The notes: a model not told the origin generated them from the letters alone. DNA of 64,000 nt from Mucilaginibacter sp. OK283 (GCF_900110415.1 NZ_FODR01000004.1:1-64000); one strand, 5' to 3'; positions 26,466 to 35,594 are shown, counted from the stretch's first letter. A program made the numbers and translations.

Positions 26466-27578
26466 CTATTGTTTGTACTCGCCGATTAACAGCACAGATT
26501 TGATTGTTCGCCCTTTTTCCGAATCTTCGACAGCCTCATTAATATCCTCAAACGCATATTTTTTGATCAGTTTGTCAAAAGGAAACTGCCCCAGCTGATA
26601 CATGTGAATTAATTTGGGAATAAACTCCTGTGGAACACTGTCTCCCTGGTTGATCCACCTGATCTTATAACCCTTAGTAAGGAAGATGTTGGTTTCCAGC
26701 TCCAGTGGTTTGCGCGCCACGCCAATGCAAACCATTTCGCCCACCGGAGCTAGGCTGGATAACACATTATTGATTACTTCGTTTCTGCCGGTTGTATCGA
26801 TGCCATACTGTACACCGTTAGGCAATATTTCCCGAATACGTTTCTGCACATCTTCAGTTAAACTATTGATCGTGTGGGTTGCACCCAATTCTTTTGAAAA
26901 GTTTAATCGTTCTTCGTTGATATCAACGGCGATGATCGTTGTCGCTGAAGATGCCTTTGCTGCCATTAATGCTGCTAACCCGACAGCCCCGGTCCCTGTG
27001 ATGACGATGGTGCTTCCTATTTTAACTTTCAGAGAATTGATCACAGCTCCCGCACCTGTTTGAATCCCACAGCCTAACGGACCTAATATGTCCAATGGCG
27101 CATCTTTTGGTACTGAAATAACGTTATTCTTATGGGCTATAGCATAAGTTGCGAAGGAGGACTGAGAAAAGAAGTTATCATTGATCACTTTTCCATCAGG
27201 GTAATGGTGGTTATGGGAACCGTCCACTCGGGCACCTGAGAAATTTCGTGGGAAAAATTCATAACAATATGCTGGTGTACCAGACCGGCAAATCTCACAT
27301 TCCCCGCAATAGCCATAGGTCAGTACCACGTGGTCACCCACGTTCAGGTGATGAACATCCTCGCCGATACTTTCGATAACACCCGACCCTTCGTGGCCCA
27401 GGATCACGGGAAAGTTGGGAGACCCCATGACGAAATCGCGCGCAACCATATCGGTATGACATATACCTGTTGCTACGATCCTGACCAATACTTCGTCGGA
27501 TTTGGGTTGATCTAAAATTACTTTTGCCAATTCAAATTCGCTGCCTTGTTCCTTAACGACAGCTGCTGTGATTTCCAT
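26466..27578 (-). CDS. zinc-dependent alcohol dehydrogenase, NAD-linked (aryl-alcohol type)
   Basis: A 370-residue MDR enzyme. The catalytic zinc Cys is in GICHTDM (about 38-44) with the His of GHEGSGVIE. The structural zinc site is CGECEICRSGTPAYC (about 91-105). The Rossmann motif GTGAVGLAAL is near 194, and the Asp in IIAVDINEERL favours NAD over NADP. The length and the FFPRNFSG segment resemble benzyl/aryl-alcohol dehydrogenases. It would interconvert an alcohol and an aldehyde in the cytoplasm. It is 60 bp after the efflux permease gene and 103 bp before the FMN reductase, possibly one transcript. Confidence 0.92.
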   Translation of the reverse strand: MEITAAVVKEQGSEFELAKVILDQPKSDEVLVRIVATGICHTDMVARDFVMGSPNFPVILGHEGSGVIESIGEDVHHLNVGDHVVLTYGYCGECEICRSGTPAYCYEFFPRNFSGARVDGSHNHHYPDGKVINDNFFSQSSFATYAIAHKNNVISVPKDAPLDILGPLGCGIQTGAGAVINSLKVKIGSTIVITGTGAVGLAALMAAKASSATTIIAVDINEERLNFSKELGATHTINSLTEDVQKRIREILPNGVQYGIDTTGRNEVINNVLSSLAPVGEMVCIGVARKPLELETNIFLTKGYKIRWINQGDSVPQEFIPKLIHMYQLGQFPFDKLIKKYAFEDINEAVEDSEKGRTIKSVLLIGEYKQ

Positions 27579-27638
27579 AATGTTTGATTAAGTAGTGAAT
27601 AATTTGATTAATTTATTTGTATTAAGTCTTCTGAAAAT

Positions 27639-29243
27639 CTAAAGGTTACCTGATGGCACAACCATGCGCCGATTCCAGTGTAAAAAGGTTTTATTGATCG
27701 CCGGTATCATCAGTATAAGCATAGCCACCCCGAAAAGCAATAACGCAATGCTTAGAAATACGGCACGGTTAGTCAGTAACTGGGTTTGCTGTGCAAGATT
27801 TTGACCGAGCACCGCATTAGCCAGGGCCGTTGCCTGATCCGGAGAAAATCCTTTAGCTGCATAGATCGCCTGGTATCCCTTGAGGCGGTCGGCTGTGATT
27901 ACGTTGTCTGCTGTCAGGTATCCCAAAAATCCTTCTTTGAAGTGCTGGTTGAAGTACAATTGCAAATTGTAAAACCCAGCAACTGAATTAGAAGATGCCG
28001 TAAACCGGGCGTATGCAGCCACCACAAGGCCAGTTGTGCCTGTTTCTGCAGGCAAAGAGGAGACCGTAAAAATGATAATAGGAACAAACAAAAAACCCGA
28101 AGCTGCCCCTTGCAGCATGACAGGAAATAGCAGGTCGGTAAAAGACAGATCGGGTGTTATGATAAAACACATCCAAAGATTATAACCGACCATGAGCAGA
28201 AAACCGGCTACCAGAAAGCCTTTGGTGGAATGCCGTTTAGCTAAGGTGAGCTGTGTAGAGACGATCAGCGAAATCACTATAGCGCCCACATTACACAATC
28301 CGAGGCAAATTACCTGGAGCGTACTCCATTTCAAAATCCCGCCCGCATAATTATAAACCAGGTTAATGCTGTCTTTACTTCCATAATAGATGGCCAGCAG
28401 GCAAAGCCCAATCAAAAAATTCGGGTATTTAAAGGCCTTAATATTGATCAACGGCCTTTTGATAATCGATTGCCTGTAAAAAAAGAGCCCTGCACCACAC
28501 ACCGTAATTAATGTACTCCAAAGTATCCGCGGGTCTGCAAACCAATAATATTTTGAACCGTAGATCATGGTATAAGCAAAAGCCGCAACAGTACATGAAA
28601 ACAGGATAAACCCGGCCCAGTCGATCTGGTGTAGAGGGTAGGCTTTATGGCCTGATGTTCCCCGCAAAACCAGCAAACAAATGATAAGTGTGAGTATCTG
28701 GAACCCCATCAGGTAATAGTAGGTGATTTTCCAGTCTGCTGAAACTACAACTGCTGCGGCAACTAAACCTATTAGTACCGTATTGGCGAGAATGGTGCCA
28801 TAAAATACGGCCGAACCGATCGCCTGTGCGCGTTCGCTTTCCAAGCGTGTAAAGATCAGGATCAGCGCGCAGGCAGCAGTGTTACCAACTAATATTCCTT
28901 GTAAAAACCGGAGGACAAAAAAGACATTGATGTCCTGGCAGTTCACGCATAAGCAATTCAGGAATACAGCAAGGATGATATTGACGATCAGATAATTTCT
29001 TGTTTCAAAATATTTCAGGAACCGGAACTGAACAGGCAGTATCGAGATGATACCGGCGTAGGTTAGTAAGAGCGCAAACGAAATATCCTCAGCCTGTGCA
29101 CCAAGGTAAGAAACCATGTAGTTTTGAGTCAGCGAAAACATACCGAACTGCATGAGCGAGACCAGCAGGATTAGAAATAAGGCAATCCTCACACCCCACT
29201 GCCAGTCATTGATCCAGTTTTTAAAATAGATGGGCTTGCTCAT
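27639..29243 (-). CDS. MFS drug efflux permease, EmrB-like (DHA2)
   Basis: A 534-residue inner-membrane transporter with about 14 hydrophobic segments, as in the DHA2/EmrB family of proton-driven drug exporters. The segment around FLKYFETRNYLIVNIILA corresponds to the loop 2-3 region, and LRFLQGILVGNTAACALI resembles the TM4 signature. Its start overlaps the adaptor gene stop by 4 bp (ATGA), so the two are translated together. With the adaptor and TolC it would pump compounds across both membranes. Confidence 0.9.
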   Translation of the reverse strand: MSKPIYFKNWINDWQWGVRIALFLILLVSLMQFGMFSLTQNYMVSYLGAQAEDISFALLLTYAGIISILPVQFRFLKYFETRNYLIVNIILAVFLNCLCVNCQDINVFFVLRFLQGILVGNTAACALILIFTRLESERAQAIGSAVFYGTILANTVLIGLVAAAVVVSADWKITYYYLMGFQILTLIICLLVLRGTSGHKAYPLHQIDWAGFILFSCTVAAFAYTMIYGSKYYWFADPRILWSTLITVCGAGLFFYRQSIIKRPLINIKAFKYPNFLIGLCLLAIYYGSKDSINLVYNYAGGILKWSTLQVICLGLCNVGAIVISLIVSTQLTLAKRHSTKGFLVAGFLLMVGYNLWMCFIITPDLSFTDLLFPVMLQGAASGFLFVPIIIFTVSSLPAETGTTGLVVAAYARFTASSNSVAGFYNLQLYFNQHFKEGFLGYLTADNVITADRLKGYQAIYAAKGFSPDQATALANAVLGQNLAQQTQLLTNRAVFLSIALLLFGVAMLILMIPAINKTFLHWNRRMVVPSGNL

Positions 29244-30286
29244 GATGCTTTCTTTTTAACGGCGACAGTAACATTCATCCCTGGTATAAACTGATCTGTG
29301 TCTTTTGCATCAAATACAATTTTAACGGGGACCCGCTGAATAATCTTAACAAAGTTTCCGGTTGAGTTATCCGCTGGTAATAAGGAAAATCTGGAACCGG
29401 TCGAGCCTGCAATGGCTTCTATCTTACCTTTAAAAACCTTACCGTTTATGGCATCAACCCTGATCTCTACCGGTTGGCCGATATACATCCCCTCCACCTG
29501 CGTTTCTTTATAATTTGCGGTGATCCACTTTTGATTTTCATTGATGATGCTGACCAGCGGCTGACCTGGCTGGATTTGCTGGCCTTCCAATATGTTTTTC
29601 CGGCCCAATCTCCCGGAATAAGGTGCTCTTATGACGGTATAGGAGAGATTGAGGTTCGCCAATTCCAACGCGGCCTGCTTCCGTTTGATATCTGCTTTAA
29701 GCAGTGCGAAATGTGTTTTCATTTCGGCAACCCGTGCCTGATTGGTTTTAAGGCTGTTTTGGGCGGCACTGTAATCACTTGCAGCAACATCATAGCGAGC
29801 CTGTACCTGTTCCAGATCCGACCCGGTCGCAGCTTCTTCCTTAACCAGATTTTTATAACGCCTGATATCCTGCTGCTGCTGCACGTATTTTGCCTCCGCG
29901 CCTTTGATCTGATCTTTATTGACATCAGTACCTAATTCCGATGAACGGATTCCGGCCGACAAAACAGTAAGTTGAGCCCGAGCGTCCTCAATAGCGGCTT
30001 CCGCAGCTTCGAGTTGTGCTTTGTATTCTCTGTCATCAAGTATGACCAGTGTGTCGCCCCGTTTAACCAGTTGATGTTCCTCGAATTTAACCTGTTCGAT
30101 GTACCCGCCTGCCCTTGCAGATACCGGGTTAATGTAGGATTCTACCTGTGCATCATTGGTTTCCTCATAATGCCGGCTAAAACCCCAGTATTGGATAAAA
30201 TAAAATACTCCGGACAGGACGACTATAATGGCGATGATCGTTATGACGATATTTCCGGGGTGGATTTTTTGATTTTCTTTTTTCAT
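29240..30286 (-). CDS. HlyD/EmrA-family periplasmic adaptor
   Basis: A 348-residue membrane fusion protein. One N-terminal membrane helix (NIVITIIAIIVVLSGVFYFI) anchors it. A biotinyl-lipoyl half (NPVSARAGGYIEQVKFEE), a long alpha-hairpin (about 95-210) and the second lipoyl half (YTVIRAPYSGRLGRKNILEG) follow, then a beta-barrel (VEIRVDAINGKVFKGKIEAI). It bridges the EmrB-like pump, with which it overlaps, and the TolC channel encoded just upstream (14 bp). Confidence 0.93.
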   Translation of the reverse strand: MKKENQKIHPGNIVITIIAIIVVLSGVFYFIQYWGFSRHYEETNDAQVESYINPVSARAGGYIEQVKFEEHQLVKRGDTLVILDDREYKAQLEAAEAAIEDARAQLTVLSAGIRSSELGTDVNKDQIKGAEAKYVQQQQDIRRYKNLVKEEAATGSDLEQVQARYDVAASDYSAAQNSLKTNQARVAEMKTHFALLKADIKRKQAALELANLNLSYTVIRAPYSGRLGRKNILEGQQIQPGQPLVSIINENQKWITANYKETQVEGMYIGQPVEIRVDAINGKVFKGKIEAIAGSTGSRFSLLPADNSTGNFVKIIQRVPVKIVFDAKDTDQFIPGMNVTVAVKKKAS

Positions 30287-30300
30287 GTCAAAGGCATTAA

Positions 30301-31635
30301 TTACAAGTTGCCACTGGTGTATAAGAGGTGATAGTAAATGGTGAGTGCGTCGGTTTGGGCTTTGACGAGGTTGAACCTCGATTCCTGGTAGAGGTTGTCG
30401 GCGTCAAGCAAATCCGTTAATAAAGCCAGTTGATTAAAGTACTTGGTAGTTACGATGCGGTAATTGACCTGTGATTGTTCCACAGAGCGCTGATTTACCG
30501 AAATACGGTTCAGTGCCTCCATATATTTGATGTAATAAGATTTGACATCGATAGTAATATTATCGGCGATTGCCTGCTGCTGCAGTTCCAGTTCTTTAAC
30601 CCTGAGTTTACCGGCAGCCACTTTACTTTTATTGTGGTAAAGTGACGAAATGCTATATTGCGCTTTAAGACCCACAAAACCGATTGCATAGGCCTGATTT
30701 ACTGAGGGGAAAAATAAATAGTTAGGGTAATTCAGCCCGTAAGCAGTATAGAAACCCAAAGTGGGCATATTGGCGCTTTGGATGCCATTGACCCTCGCAC
30801 GCTGTATTTCCACATTTTCTGCTGCCTTACGTACGCTGTAAGAAGATATTCCCGCCCGTTCGATCAATTGCAGCAGCGAGTCTGGCCGGGGCTTCAGCAT
30901 GCCCGCAGAATCGGTCGGATTAAGGCGCACACTGTCCGGCACATTCATCAGCACATCCAGTTTTTGATTAGCTATACTAATATCATTCTCTGTTTGTTGC
31001 AACGATAGTTCTACATTGGACAGCATTACTTCGGCGCGTAATACATCACTTTTAGTAACCTTTTGATTTTTATAAAGCGTGTTAATATTCTTAAGGCGGG
31101 TTTGCGCCCTTTTTAACTGATCCTGGATGTACTTTTTCAAATCAGCAAGCCGGACCAAATCAAGATACTGGCTGGCAGTTTGCAGCGCAATATTTCCGGA
31201 TTGGTCTTCTGTATTGAGTTTAGCCAATGACTGACGGGAGGTTTGTTCTTTTTGAAAAGCCCGCTGGCGTCCGCCACTGTAAATATTAAATAAGGCATCG
31301 ATCCCCAATGCAGCAGCATTTGGCGTCGGTTTTCGCGGGCCGGTAGTGGAATGACTGAGACCTTCAGTAAATAAAGTAAGATCAGAAAAGCGCTGGTAGG
31401 AACCGTTTACATTCACTGTTGGCAGTGCAGCCCGATAAGCGTCCAGCCGGTCTTCACCAGCCGCACTTTCTTCAGCGCGGGCAACTTGTACCCACTTGTT
31501 TTGGCTTTTTGCAAACTGCACTGCCTCCGATAGTGAAACACGGAAGCCGGCATCAGGCGCTTGCGCGTACGTATTCTGTATACCTGCGGCTAAACTGACC
31601 AACAAAAAAGCGGCAGCTGCCAGGTGAATTTTCAT
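30301..31635 (-). CDS. TolC-family outer-membrane efflux channel
   Basis: About 444 residues from the ATG at 31635, which gives a clean signal peptide (MKIHLAAAAFLLVSLAAG then IQNTYAQ); an in-frame start at 31659 is possible. The repeated TolC helices are visible (LSEAVQFAKSQNKWVQVARA, YLDLVRLADLKKYIQDQLKR, LEIQ-type hairpins) and the ending (NLYQESRFNLVKAQTDALTI) is typical. It lies 16 bp after tetR and 14 bp before the adaptor gene, forming a tripartite efflux operon. Confidence 0.92.
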   Translation of the reverse strand: MKIHLAAAAFLLVSLAAGIQNTYAQAPDAGFRVSLSEAVQFAKSQNKWVQVARAEESAAGEDRLDAYRAALPTVNVNGSYQRFSDLTLFTEGLSHSTTGPRKPTPNAAALGIDALFNIYSGGRQRAFQKEQTSRQSLAKLNTEDQSGNIALQTASQYLDLVRLADLKKYIQDQLKRAQTRLKNINTLYKNQKVTKSDVLRAEVMLSNVELSLQQTENDISIANQKLDVLMNVPDSVRLNPTDSAGMLKPRPDSLLQLIERAGISSYSVRKAAENVEIQRARVNGIQSANMPTLGFYTAYGLNYPNYLFFPSVNQAYAIGFVGLKAQYSISSLYHNKSKVAAGKLRVKELELQQQAIADNITIDVKSYYIKYMEALNRISVNQRSVEQSQVNYRIVTTKYFNQLALLTDLLDADNLYQESRFNLVKAQTDALTIYYHLLYTSGNL

Positions 31636-31651
31636 ATTGTAAAAGCTATAA

Positions 31652-32290
31652 TTAAACATTACACAATTTATTAGATTGGCCTCCTGAAGGAATAACCATC
31701 AGCATTATATGATCGATCATCCGCCGGGTGAAATCATCTCTCATAGGTTCGCCTAAATGAATAAGTGAAAGCAAATTTCCTGTGAATACAGACGGTATAA
31801 ATGACAGGATATTGAGTGCGAAAATCTCTGCGTCAATGACATTGAAATGCCCGGACTGGATACCGTCTTTAATAATTTTAAGCAGGAAGGAATATATCTG
31901 AGCCCTTGCTTCTGAGACCATGGAAATAATGGCCGGATATTGTCCGGTTGCCAGTTGGTTGTACAATAGCCGGTGAAAACTTTTATTGGAGGATATCCTA
32001 CTGATGTAAACTGCCAGGTAGGCTTCGAGTTTTTGAACGGGATCAAGGCCGAGCTGATCGAACCGGCTGATTTCTTCTGCTATTTCATATAACCTGTTTC
32101 GGAATATTTGCAGATAGAGTGCCTCTTTCGAGCCAAAGTAATAACTAATCATCGCCGAGTTGATACCGAGTTCTTTCGATATCATCCTGATCGATGTTCC
32201 ATCAAAGCCATGTTGGGCAAAAAGGTCCTCGGCGGCTCTTAATAGTGTCTGCCTGCGATTTTGTAACGAATAATCTTTGTGCTCAGTCAT
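31652..32290 (-). CDS. TetR-family repressor of the efflux operon
   Basis: A 212-residue TetR regulator from the ATG at 32290 (MTEHKDYSLQNRRQTLL); an upstream in-frame start at 32359 adds 23 residues without family features. The helix-turn-helix spans DLFAQHGFDGTSIRMISKEL to INSAMISYYFGSKEALY, and the rest is the helical ligand-binding domain. It is the first gene of the tetR-tolC-emrA-emrB run, so it probably represses its own operon. A palindrome lies 47-61 bp upstream of the start codon. Confidence 0.9.
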   Translation of the reverse strand: MTEHKDYSLQNRRQTLLRAAEDLFAQHGFDGTSIRMISKELGINSAMISYYFGSKEALYLQIFRNRLYEIAEEISRFDQLGLDPVQKLEAYLAVYISRISSNKSFHRLLYNQLATGQYPAIISMVSEARAQIYSFLLKIIKDGIQSGHFNVIDAEIFALNILSFIPSVFTGNLLSLIHLGEPMRDDFTRRMIDHIMLMVIPSGGQSNKLCNV

Positions 32291-32336
32291 ATCCAACCCT
32301 GAAAAGTTTTGATATGGCAAAATTCCTTTAAAAACA

Positions 32337-32351
32337 GGCAATAAAATTGCC
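32337..32351. promoter_or_regulatory. palindrome GGCAATAAAATTGCC, candidate TetR operator
   Basis: A 15-bp inverted repeat with perfect 6-bp arms (GGCAAT, ATTGCC) around AAA lies upstream of tetR. A second, looser copy (GGCAAAATTCC) is at about 32316-32326, overlapping a possible minus-strand -7 box (GAATTTTG). This placement fits self-repression. No motif database was consulted. Confidence 0.45.
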
Positions 32352-32439
32352 CAAACCACCTCAGTGTTTGTCGAAATGACTTATCTGCGCAAATTCATTC
32401 GTTTGAAGAATTACAGATCCTTTGAAAAAAATACAGGAA

Positions 32440-33312
32440 TTACAGGAGTTTTTTGCGATAGGCTACAGGTGACATGCCGGAATTTGCCCTGAAAAACTTG
32501 CTGAACACCGACTGGTTAGAAAAATTTAACATATCGCTGATCTGGGAAACGGTAAGCATTTTATTTTGCAGCAGAACCTTGGCTTCCAGGGCTATTGTTT
32601 CGTCGATCCATTTACCGGCAGACCTGCCCGATTGCTTTTTGATTGCGGCAGAAAGTGACTTGGGCATTACATGAAGATGATCAGCATAAAATTCAAGTCT
32701 GCGTTCGTGCATAAAATTGCGGCTGAGCAATTGTTTGAATTTTGAAAAAAGTGTATAGCCGGTTAGTGAATACTGGTTTGCTGCGCTATGGAGCCGATGG
32801 TAAGCATCAATCTCATAGATGATTGCGAAGATAAGATTGCGGATGATCGGAGCCTGATTATAATTAGCCGTTGCGAGGGTTAGTTGAATAATTTCAAAAA
32901 ACCTGCTGAATTTAATACCATAAACCTCGTTTAAGTTGAATACATGCAAATCAGCGTTTTCAAAGAAATCGTAATTGTTAAAAAAAAGAACATCGACATA
33001 CTTTTCCAGCAAAAAGGCGTCTTTAAAAAATATAATATCCATTTTCAACAGTTCACTCCGCTTACGGAAACTGCGGATGACCGAAGGGCCGAGCGTGATA
33101 ATGGATGGCGCATTAATCTCATACCGGTTGAGCCCGGCCTGTAAGAAGAGGGCCCCTTCTTTCAGGTAAGCAATGGCGTAGCTCTCGGCCCTGTATGGTT
33201 CTTCCAGGTATGGATGCCCCTCAGCAGGAATAAACAAATATTCCCTGCTGGTATCAGGTACAGCAAAAAGACGGCTATGTCTTGAAAGTGAAAAGGTCTT
33301 GATTTCCTTCAT
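32440..33312 (-). CDS. AraC-family transcriptional regulator
   Basis: A 290-residue regulator with an N-terminal cupin-like sensing part and a C-terminal pair of helix-turn-helices (LEFYADHLHVMPKSLSAAIK, then LTVSQISDMLNFSNQSVFSKFF and the closing SGMSPVAYRKKLL). It is divergent from panB with about 190 bp between them and lies 150 bp from tetR. The target is not evident; the divergent panB/PanD-like pair or the efflux operon are candidates. Confidence 0.92.
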   Translation of the reverse strand: MKEIKTFSLSRHSRLFAVPDTSREYLFIPAEGHPYLEEPYRAESYAIAYLKEGALFLQAGLNRYEINAPSIITLGPSVIRSFRKRSELLKMDIIFFKDAFLLEKYVDVLFFNNYDFFENADLHVFNLNEVYGIKFSRFFEIIQLTLATANYNQAPIIRNLIFAIIYEIDAYHRLHSAANQYSLTGYTLFSKFKQLLSRNFMHERRLEFYADHLHVMPKSLSAAIKKQSGRSAGKWIDETIALEAKVLLQNKMLTVSQISDMLNFSNQSVFSKFFRANSGMSPVAYRKKLL

Positions 33313-33506
33313 TGATGTGAAATTACGATATTGATTTTACTGATATTCTTTTTTGCCATTTTAAAACCAATTTTTTCAGGTTGCTCCATTTAAACAAATT
33401 GTCAAGCCATATCGACAAACCGGCCACTTAAGCGATTTGTAATATTGCATCAACAACAATAGGTAAATATTTGCAGCTGATTTCGGCGGCAATAAAAAAA
33501 GATTCA

Positions 33507-34322
33507 ATGTCAGTTCAAACAGCATTTCCGAAAATTACAAGTAAAGTTCTTCAGGACATGAAGAACACCGGTGAGAAGATCAGCATGCTGACCGCCTATG
33601 ATTTTTCGATGGCCCGGATATTTGACGAGGCAGGTGTGGATGTTCTCCTGGTGGGTGACTCAGCTGCAAATGTCATGGCAGGTTATGATACTACGCTTCC
33701 AATAACGCTTGAGCATATGATCTATCATACACAGAGTGTAGCAAGAGCGGTCAAAAGAGCAATGATCATCACGGACCTTCCTTTTGGTTCTTACCAGGGC
33801 GACAGCAAACAAGCGCTCAGTTCAGGGATACGGCTGATGAAAGAAGCCGGTGCGCATGCGCTTAAGCTGGAAGGCGGAGAAGAAATTATAGAATCGGTCA
33901 ACAGGCTCATCCAGGCGGGCGTTCCGGTGATGGGGCACCTTGGGCTTACACCTCAGTCTATTTTCAAATTTGGAAGCTATACTGTCCGGGCCAAAGATGA
34001 ACATGAGGCAAACACTTTGTTGCACAATGCACAGCTTTTACAGGATGCAGGTTGTTTTGCCATCGTATTAGAGAAAATTCCCGCCACTTTAGGTAAAAAA
34101 GTCACAGAGTCGCTTCAAATTCCGATTATCGGAATTGGCGCAGGTAAACACGTTGACGGACAGGTGCTGGTTATGCACGACCTATTAGGTATTTCCAAGG
34201 ATTTTTCCCCGCGATTCCTCCGTCGATACCTTGACCTGTACAGCCAGATCGCAAATGCAACGACCTCTTATGTTTCAGATGTTAAGTCCCGAAAATTCCC
34301 AAACGATAAAGAACAGTACTAA
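33507..34322 (+). CDS. panB: 3-methyl-2-oxobutanoate hydroxymethyltransferase (ketopantoate synthesis)
   Basis: A 271-residue enzyme from the ATG at 33507 ([19 protein letters not shown]); an upstream in-frame TTG at 33471 is less likely. It transfers a hydroxymethyl group from 5,10-methylene-THF to 2-oxoisovalerate, the first step to pantothenate and CoA. Active-site segments are intact: [11 protein letters not shown] and [10 protein letters not shown] (metal Asp pair), ALKLEGGEE (Lys), [10 protein letters not shown] (His), LEKIP (Glu) and [15 protein letters not shown]. The next gene, 26 bp after it, is a PanD homologue, so the pair mimics a panBD operon. Confidence 0.95.
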   Translation: MSVQTAFPKITSKVLQDMKNTGEKISMLTAYDFSMARIFDEAGVDVLLVGDSAANVMAGYDTTLPITLEHMIYHTQSVARAVKRAMIITDLPFGSYQGDSKQALSSGIRLMKEAGAHALKLEGGEEIIESVNRLIQAGVPVMGHLGLTPQSIFKFGSYTVRAKDEHEANTLLHNAQLLQDAGCFAIVLEKIPATLGKKVTESLQIPIIGIGAGKHVDGQVLVMHDLLGISKDFSPRFLRRYLDLYSQIANATTSYVSDVKSRKFPNDKEQY

Positions 34323-34348
34323 AATTGGAACTTGTAATATTCGCTTAT

Positions 34349-34687
34349 ATGCTAATCGTCCTTAAATCTGAGATACAACATATTCTGGTTACAGCAGTAG
34401 ATCCTTCCGGTGAAGATTTTTTGCAGCTCGACGAGGCTATTTTAGTAGCAGCAAAAATTTTAGAAAACGAAAAAGTATTGATCTGTAGTCAAGCTAATGG
34501 GGCACGTATCGAAACTTACGTTCGTAAGGCAACGAGCGGCGATGGCACCTGTTGCATAAGCGGGCCGGCTACAAAGCTTATGACTAAAGGTGACCGTATC
34601 GGTATCATGACGTTTGCTCAATGGGGTACAAACGATAGCAGATCCGGGTATCCTGTTATTATTAATGCTGGGAAAGGAATAAGATAG
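34349..34687 (+). CDS. aspartate 1-decarboxylase (PanD) homologue lacking catalytic residues
   Basis: A 112-residue PanD-like protein from the ATG at 34349 (an in-frame TTG at 34325 is also open). Similarity is clear in AAKILENEKVLI, ANGARIETYV, ISGPAT and KGDRIGIMTFAQ. PanD cuts itself at Gly24-Ser25 to make the pyruvoyl group that turns aspartate into beta-alanine. Aligned without gaps from memory to the E. coli protein, the Gly-Ser pair is Asp-Phe (DPSGEDFLQLDEAIL), Lys9 is Glu (LKSEIQ), and Asn72 is Ser (CISGPA); Arg54 and Tyr58 remain (ARIETY). It should neither self-cleave nor decarboxylate. It could be a regulator or binding protein, or a gene in decay: an SDR fragment begins right after its stop. 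Confidence 0.72.
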   Translation: MLIVLKSEIQHILVTAVDPSGEDFLQLDEAILVAAKILENEKVLICSQANGARIETYVRKATSGDGTCCISGPATKLMTKGDRIGIMTFAQWGTNDSRSGYPVIINAGKGIR

Positions 34688-34790
34688 CGATCGGCTCCGG
34701 AAGATATTGCGCAAGCGCTAGTCTCTATTAATGACGTCGCCAAGAATCACAGGGCAGGCTATTGCGGTAGACGGCGGAATTACGATGTAA
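34688..34790 (+). pseudogene. C-terminal fragment of a short-chain dehydrogenase, frameshifted
   Basis: Directly after the PanD-like stop, one frame reads RSAPEDIAQALVSI. After a one-base shift near 34728 the next frame reads LMTSPRITGQAIAVDGGITM and stops at 34788-34790. This is the standard SDR tail (PEDIA..., then TGQ.I.VDGG). The rest of the gene is missing. It is unrelated in frame to the intact SDR on the opposite strand at 34868-35542. Confidence 0.7.
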
Positions 34791-34806
34791 CGTGCCTTAA
34801 TTATTA

Positions 34807-34846
34807 AAAGATTAGGCAGGCATATTAATGCCTGCCTAATCTTTTT
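34807..34846. terminator. bidirectional terminator with 18-bp stem
   Basis: AAAAGATTAGGCAGGCAT (34807-34824), loop ATTA, and its exact complement (34829-34846) form an 18-bp perfect stem with A-rich and T-rich flanks on both strands. It serves the plus-strand panB pair and the minus-strand seven-gene operon that ends at 34868. Confidence 0.88.
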
Positions 34847-34867
34847 GACTTTAAAACTAAGCTGTAA

Positions 34868-35542
34868 TTAATATTCTTCAAGCATGCCTAATTCTATATT
34901 CCAGAATTTACCAGTCTCGGTATTTTCAGTAATGGCTTTGAAAATGCCGTTGACTGATTGTTCAATAGTAACCGGTGCGGTATCACCGCCCATTCTGGTC
35001 TGTACCCATCCAGGGTGCAATGGCGTTACCCTTATATTCCTTTCAGCGAGCCTTTGGCTAAGCATAACGGCATACATGTTAATTGCGGCCTTAGACATCC
35101 GGTAAGCCGGTGCATTCGGCGCAGCATTACGAAGCAGAGCCATTGCGGTCGATAAAAACACGATCTGTCCGCCCTCATTTAAATTGTTTAATAATGCTTC
35201 TGTGAACAAAACTGTTCCAGTTGTATTGGTCGCAAAGGTGGCATTCATCAATTCAGCTGTCGGCACTTCATCACCTAAGTCCAGACCAACGCCCGCATTA
35301 TTGATAAGTACATCTATTTTGATCCCGGCTGCTTCGATCTGCTGAGCTACTTTATTGATGCTTTCTGCATTGCTGATGTCAGCCTGAAATACGGTAAGTT
35401 TTGGATGCGTGTAATCAGCAACTTTGCCGGAACGTGTAACGGCAATCACTTCAGCTCCTTCGGCCAATAATTTTTGGGTCAGGTCGAAACCAATTCCATT
35501 GCTTGCGCCGGTAACGAGCACGCTTTTAATTGAATTATTCAT
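34868..35542 (-). CDS. short-chain dehydrogenase/reductase (SDR)
   Basis: A 224-residue classical SDR from the ATG at 35542 (MNNSIKSVLVTGASNGIG); the open frame extends 111 codons further upstream through the egtD end, but that part has no SDR features. Cofactor motif is TGASNGIG, NNAG is in INNAGVGLDLG, and the catalytic Ser and YxxxK are in LSTAMA and AYRMSKAA. The loss of DE after the first strand does not fix NAD versus NADP. It is the last gene of the seven-gene minus-strand run, 52 bp after egtD and before the terminator at 34.8 kb. Substrate unknown. Confidence 0.92.
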   Translation of the reverse strand: MNNSIKSVLVTGASNGIGFDLTQKLLAEGAEVIAVTRSGKVADYTHPKLTVFQADISNAESINKVAQQIEAAGIKIDVLINNAGVGLDLGDEVPTAELMNATFATNTTGTVLFTEALLNNLNEGGQIVFLSTAMALLRNAAPNAPAYRMSKAAINMYAVMLSQRLAERNIRVTPLHPGWVQTRMGGDTAPVTIEQSVNGIFKAITENTETGKFWNIELGMLEEY

Positions 35543-35594
35543 TTGATTTGTATATATGAATGTATACCGCTTATCCATTAAGCGGAGATTTTTG

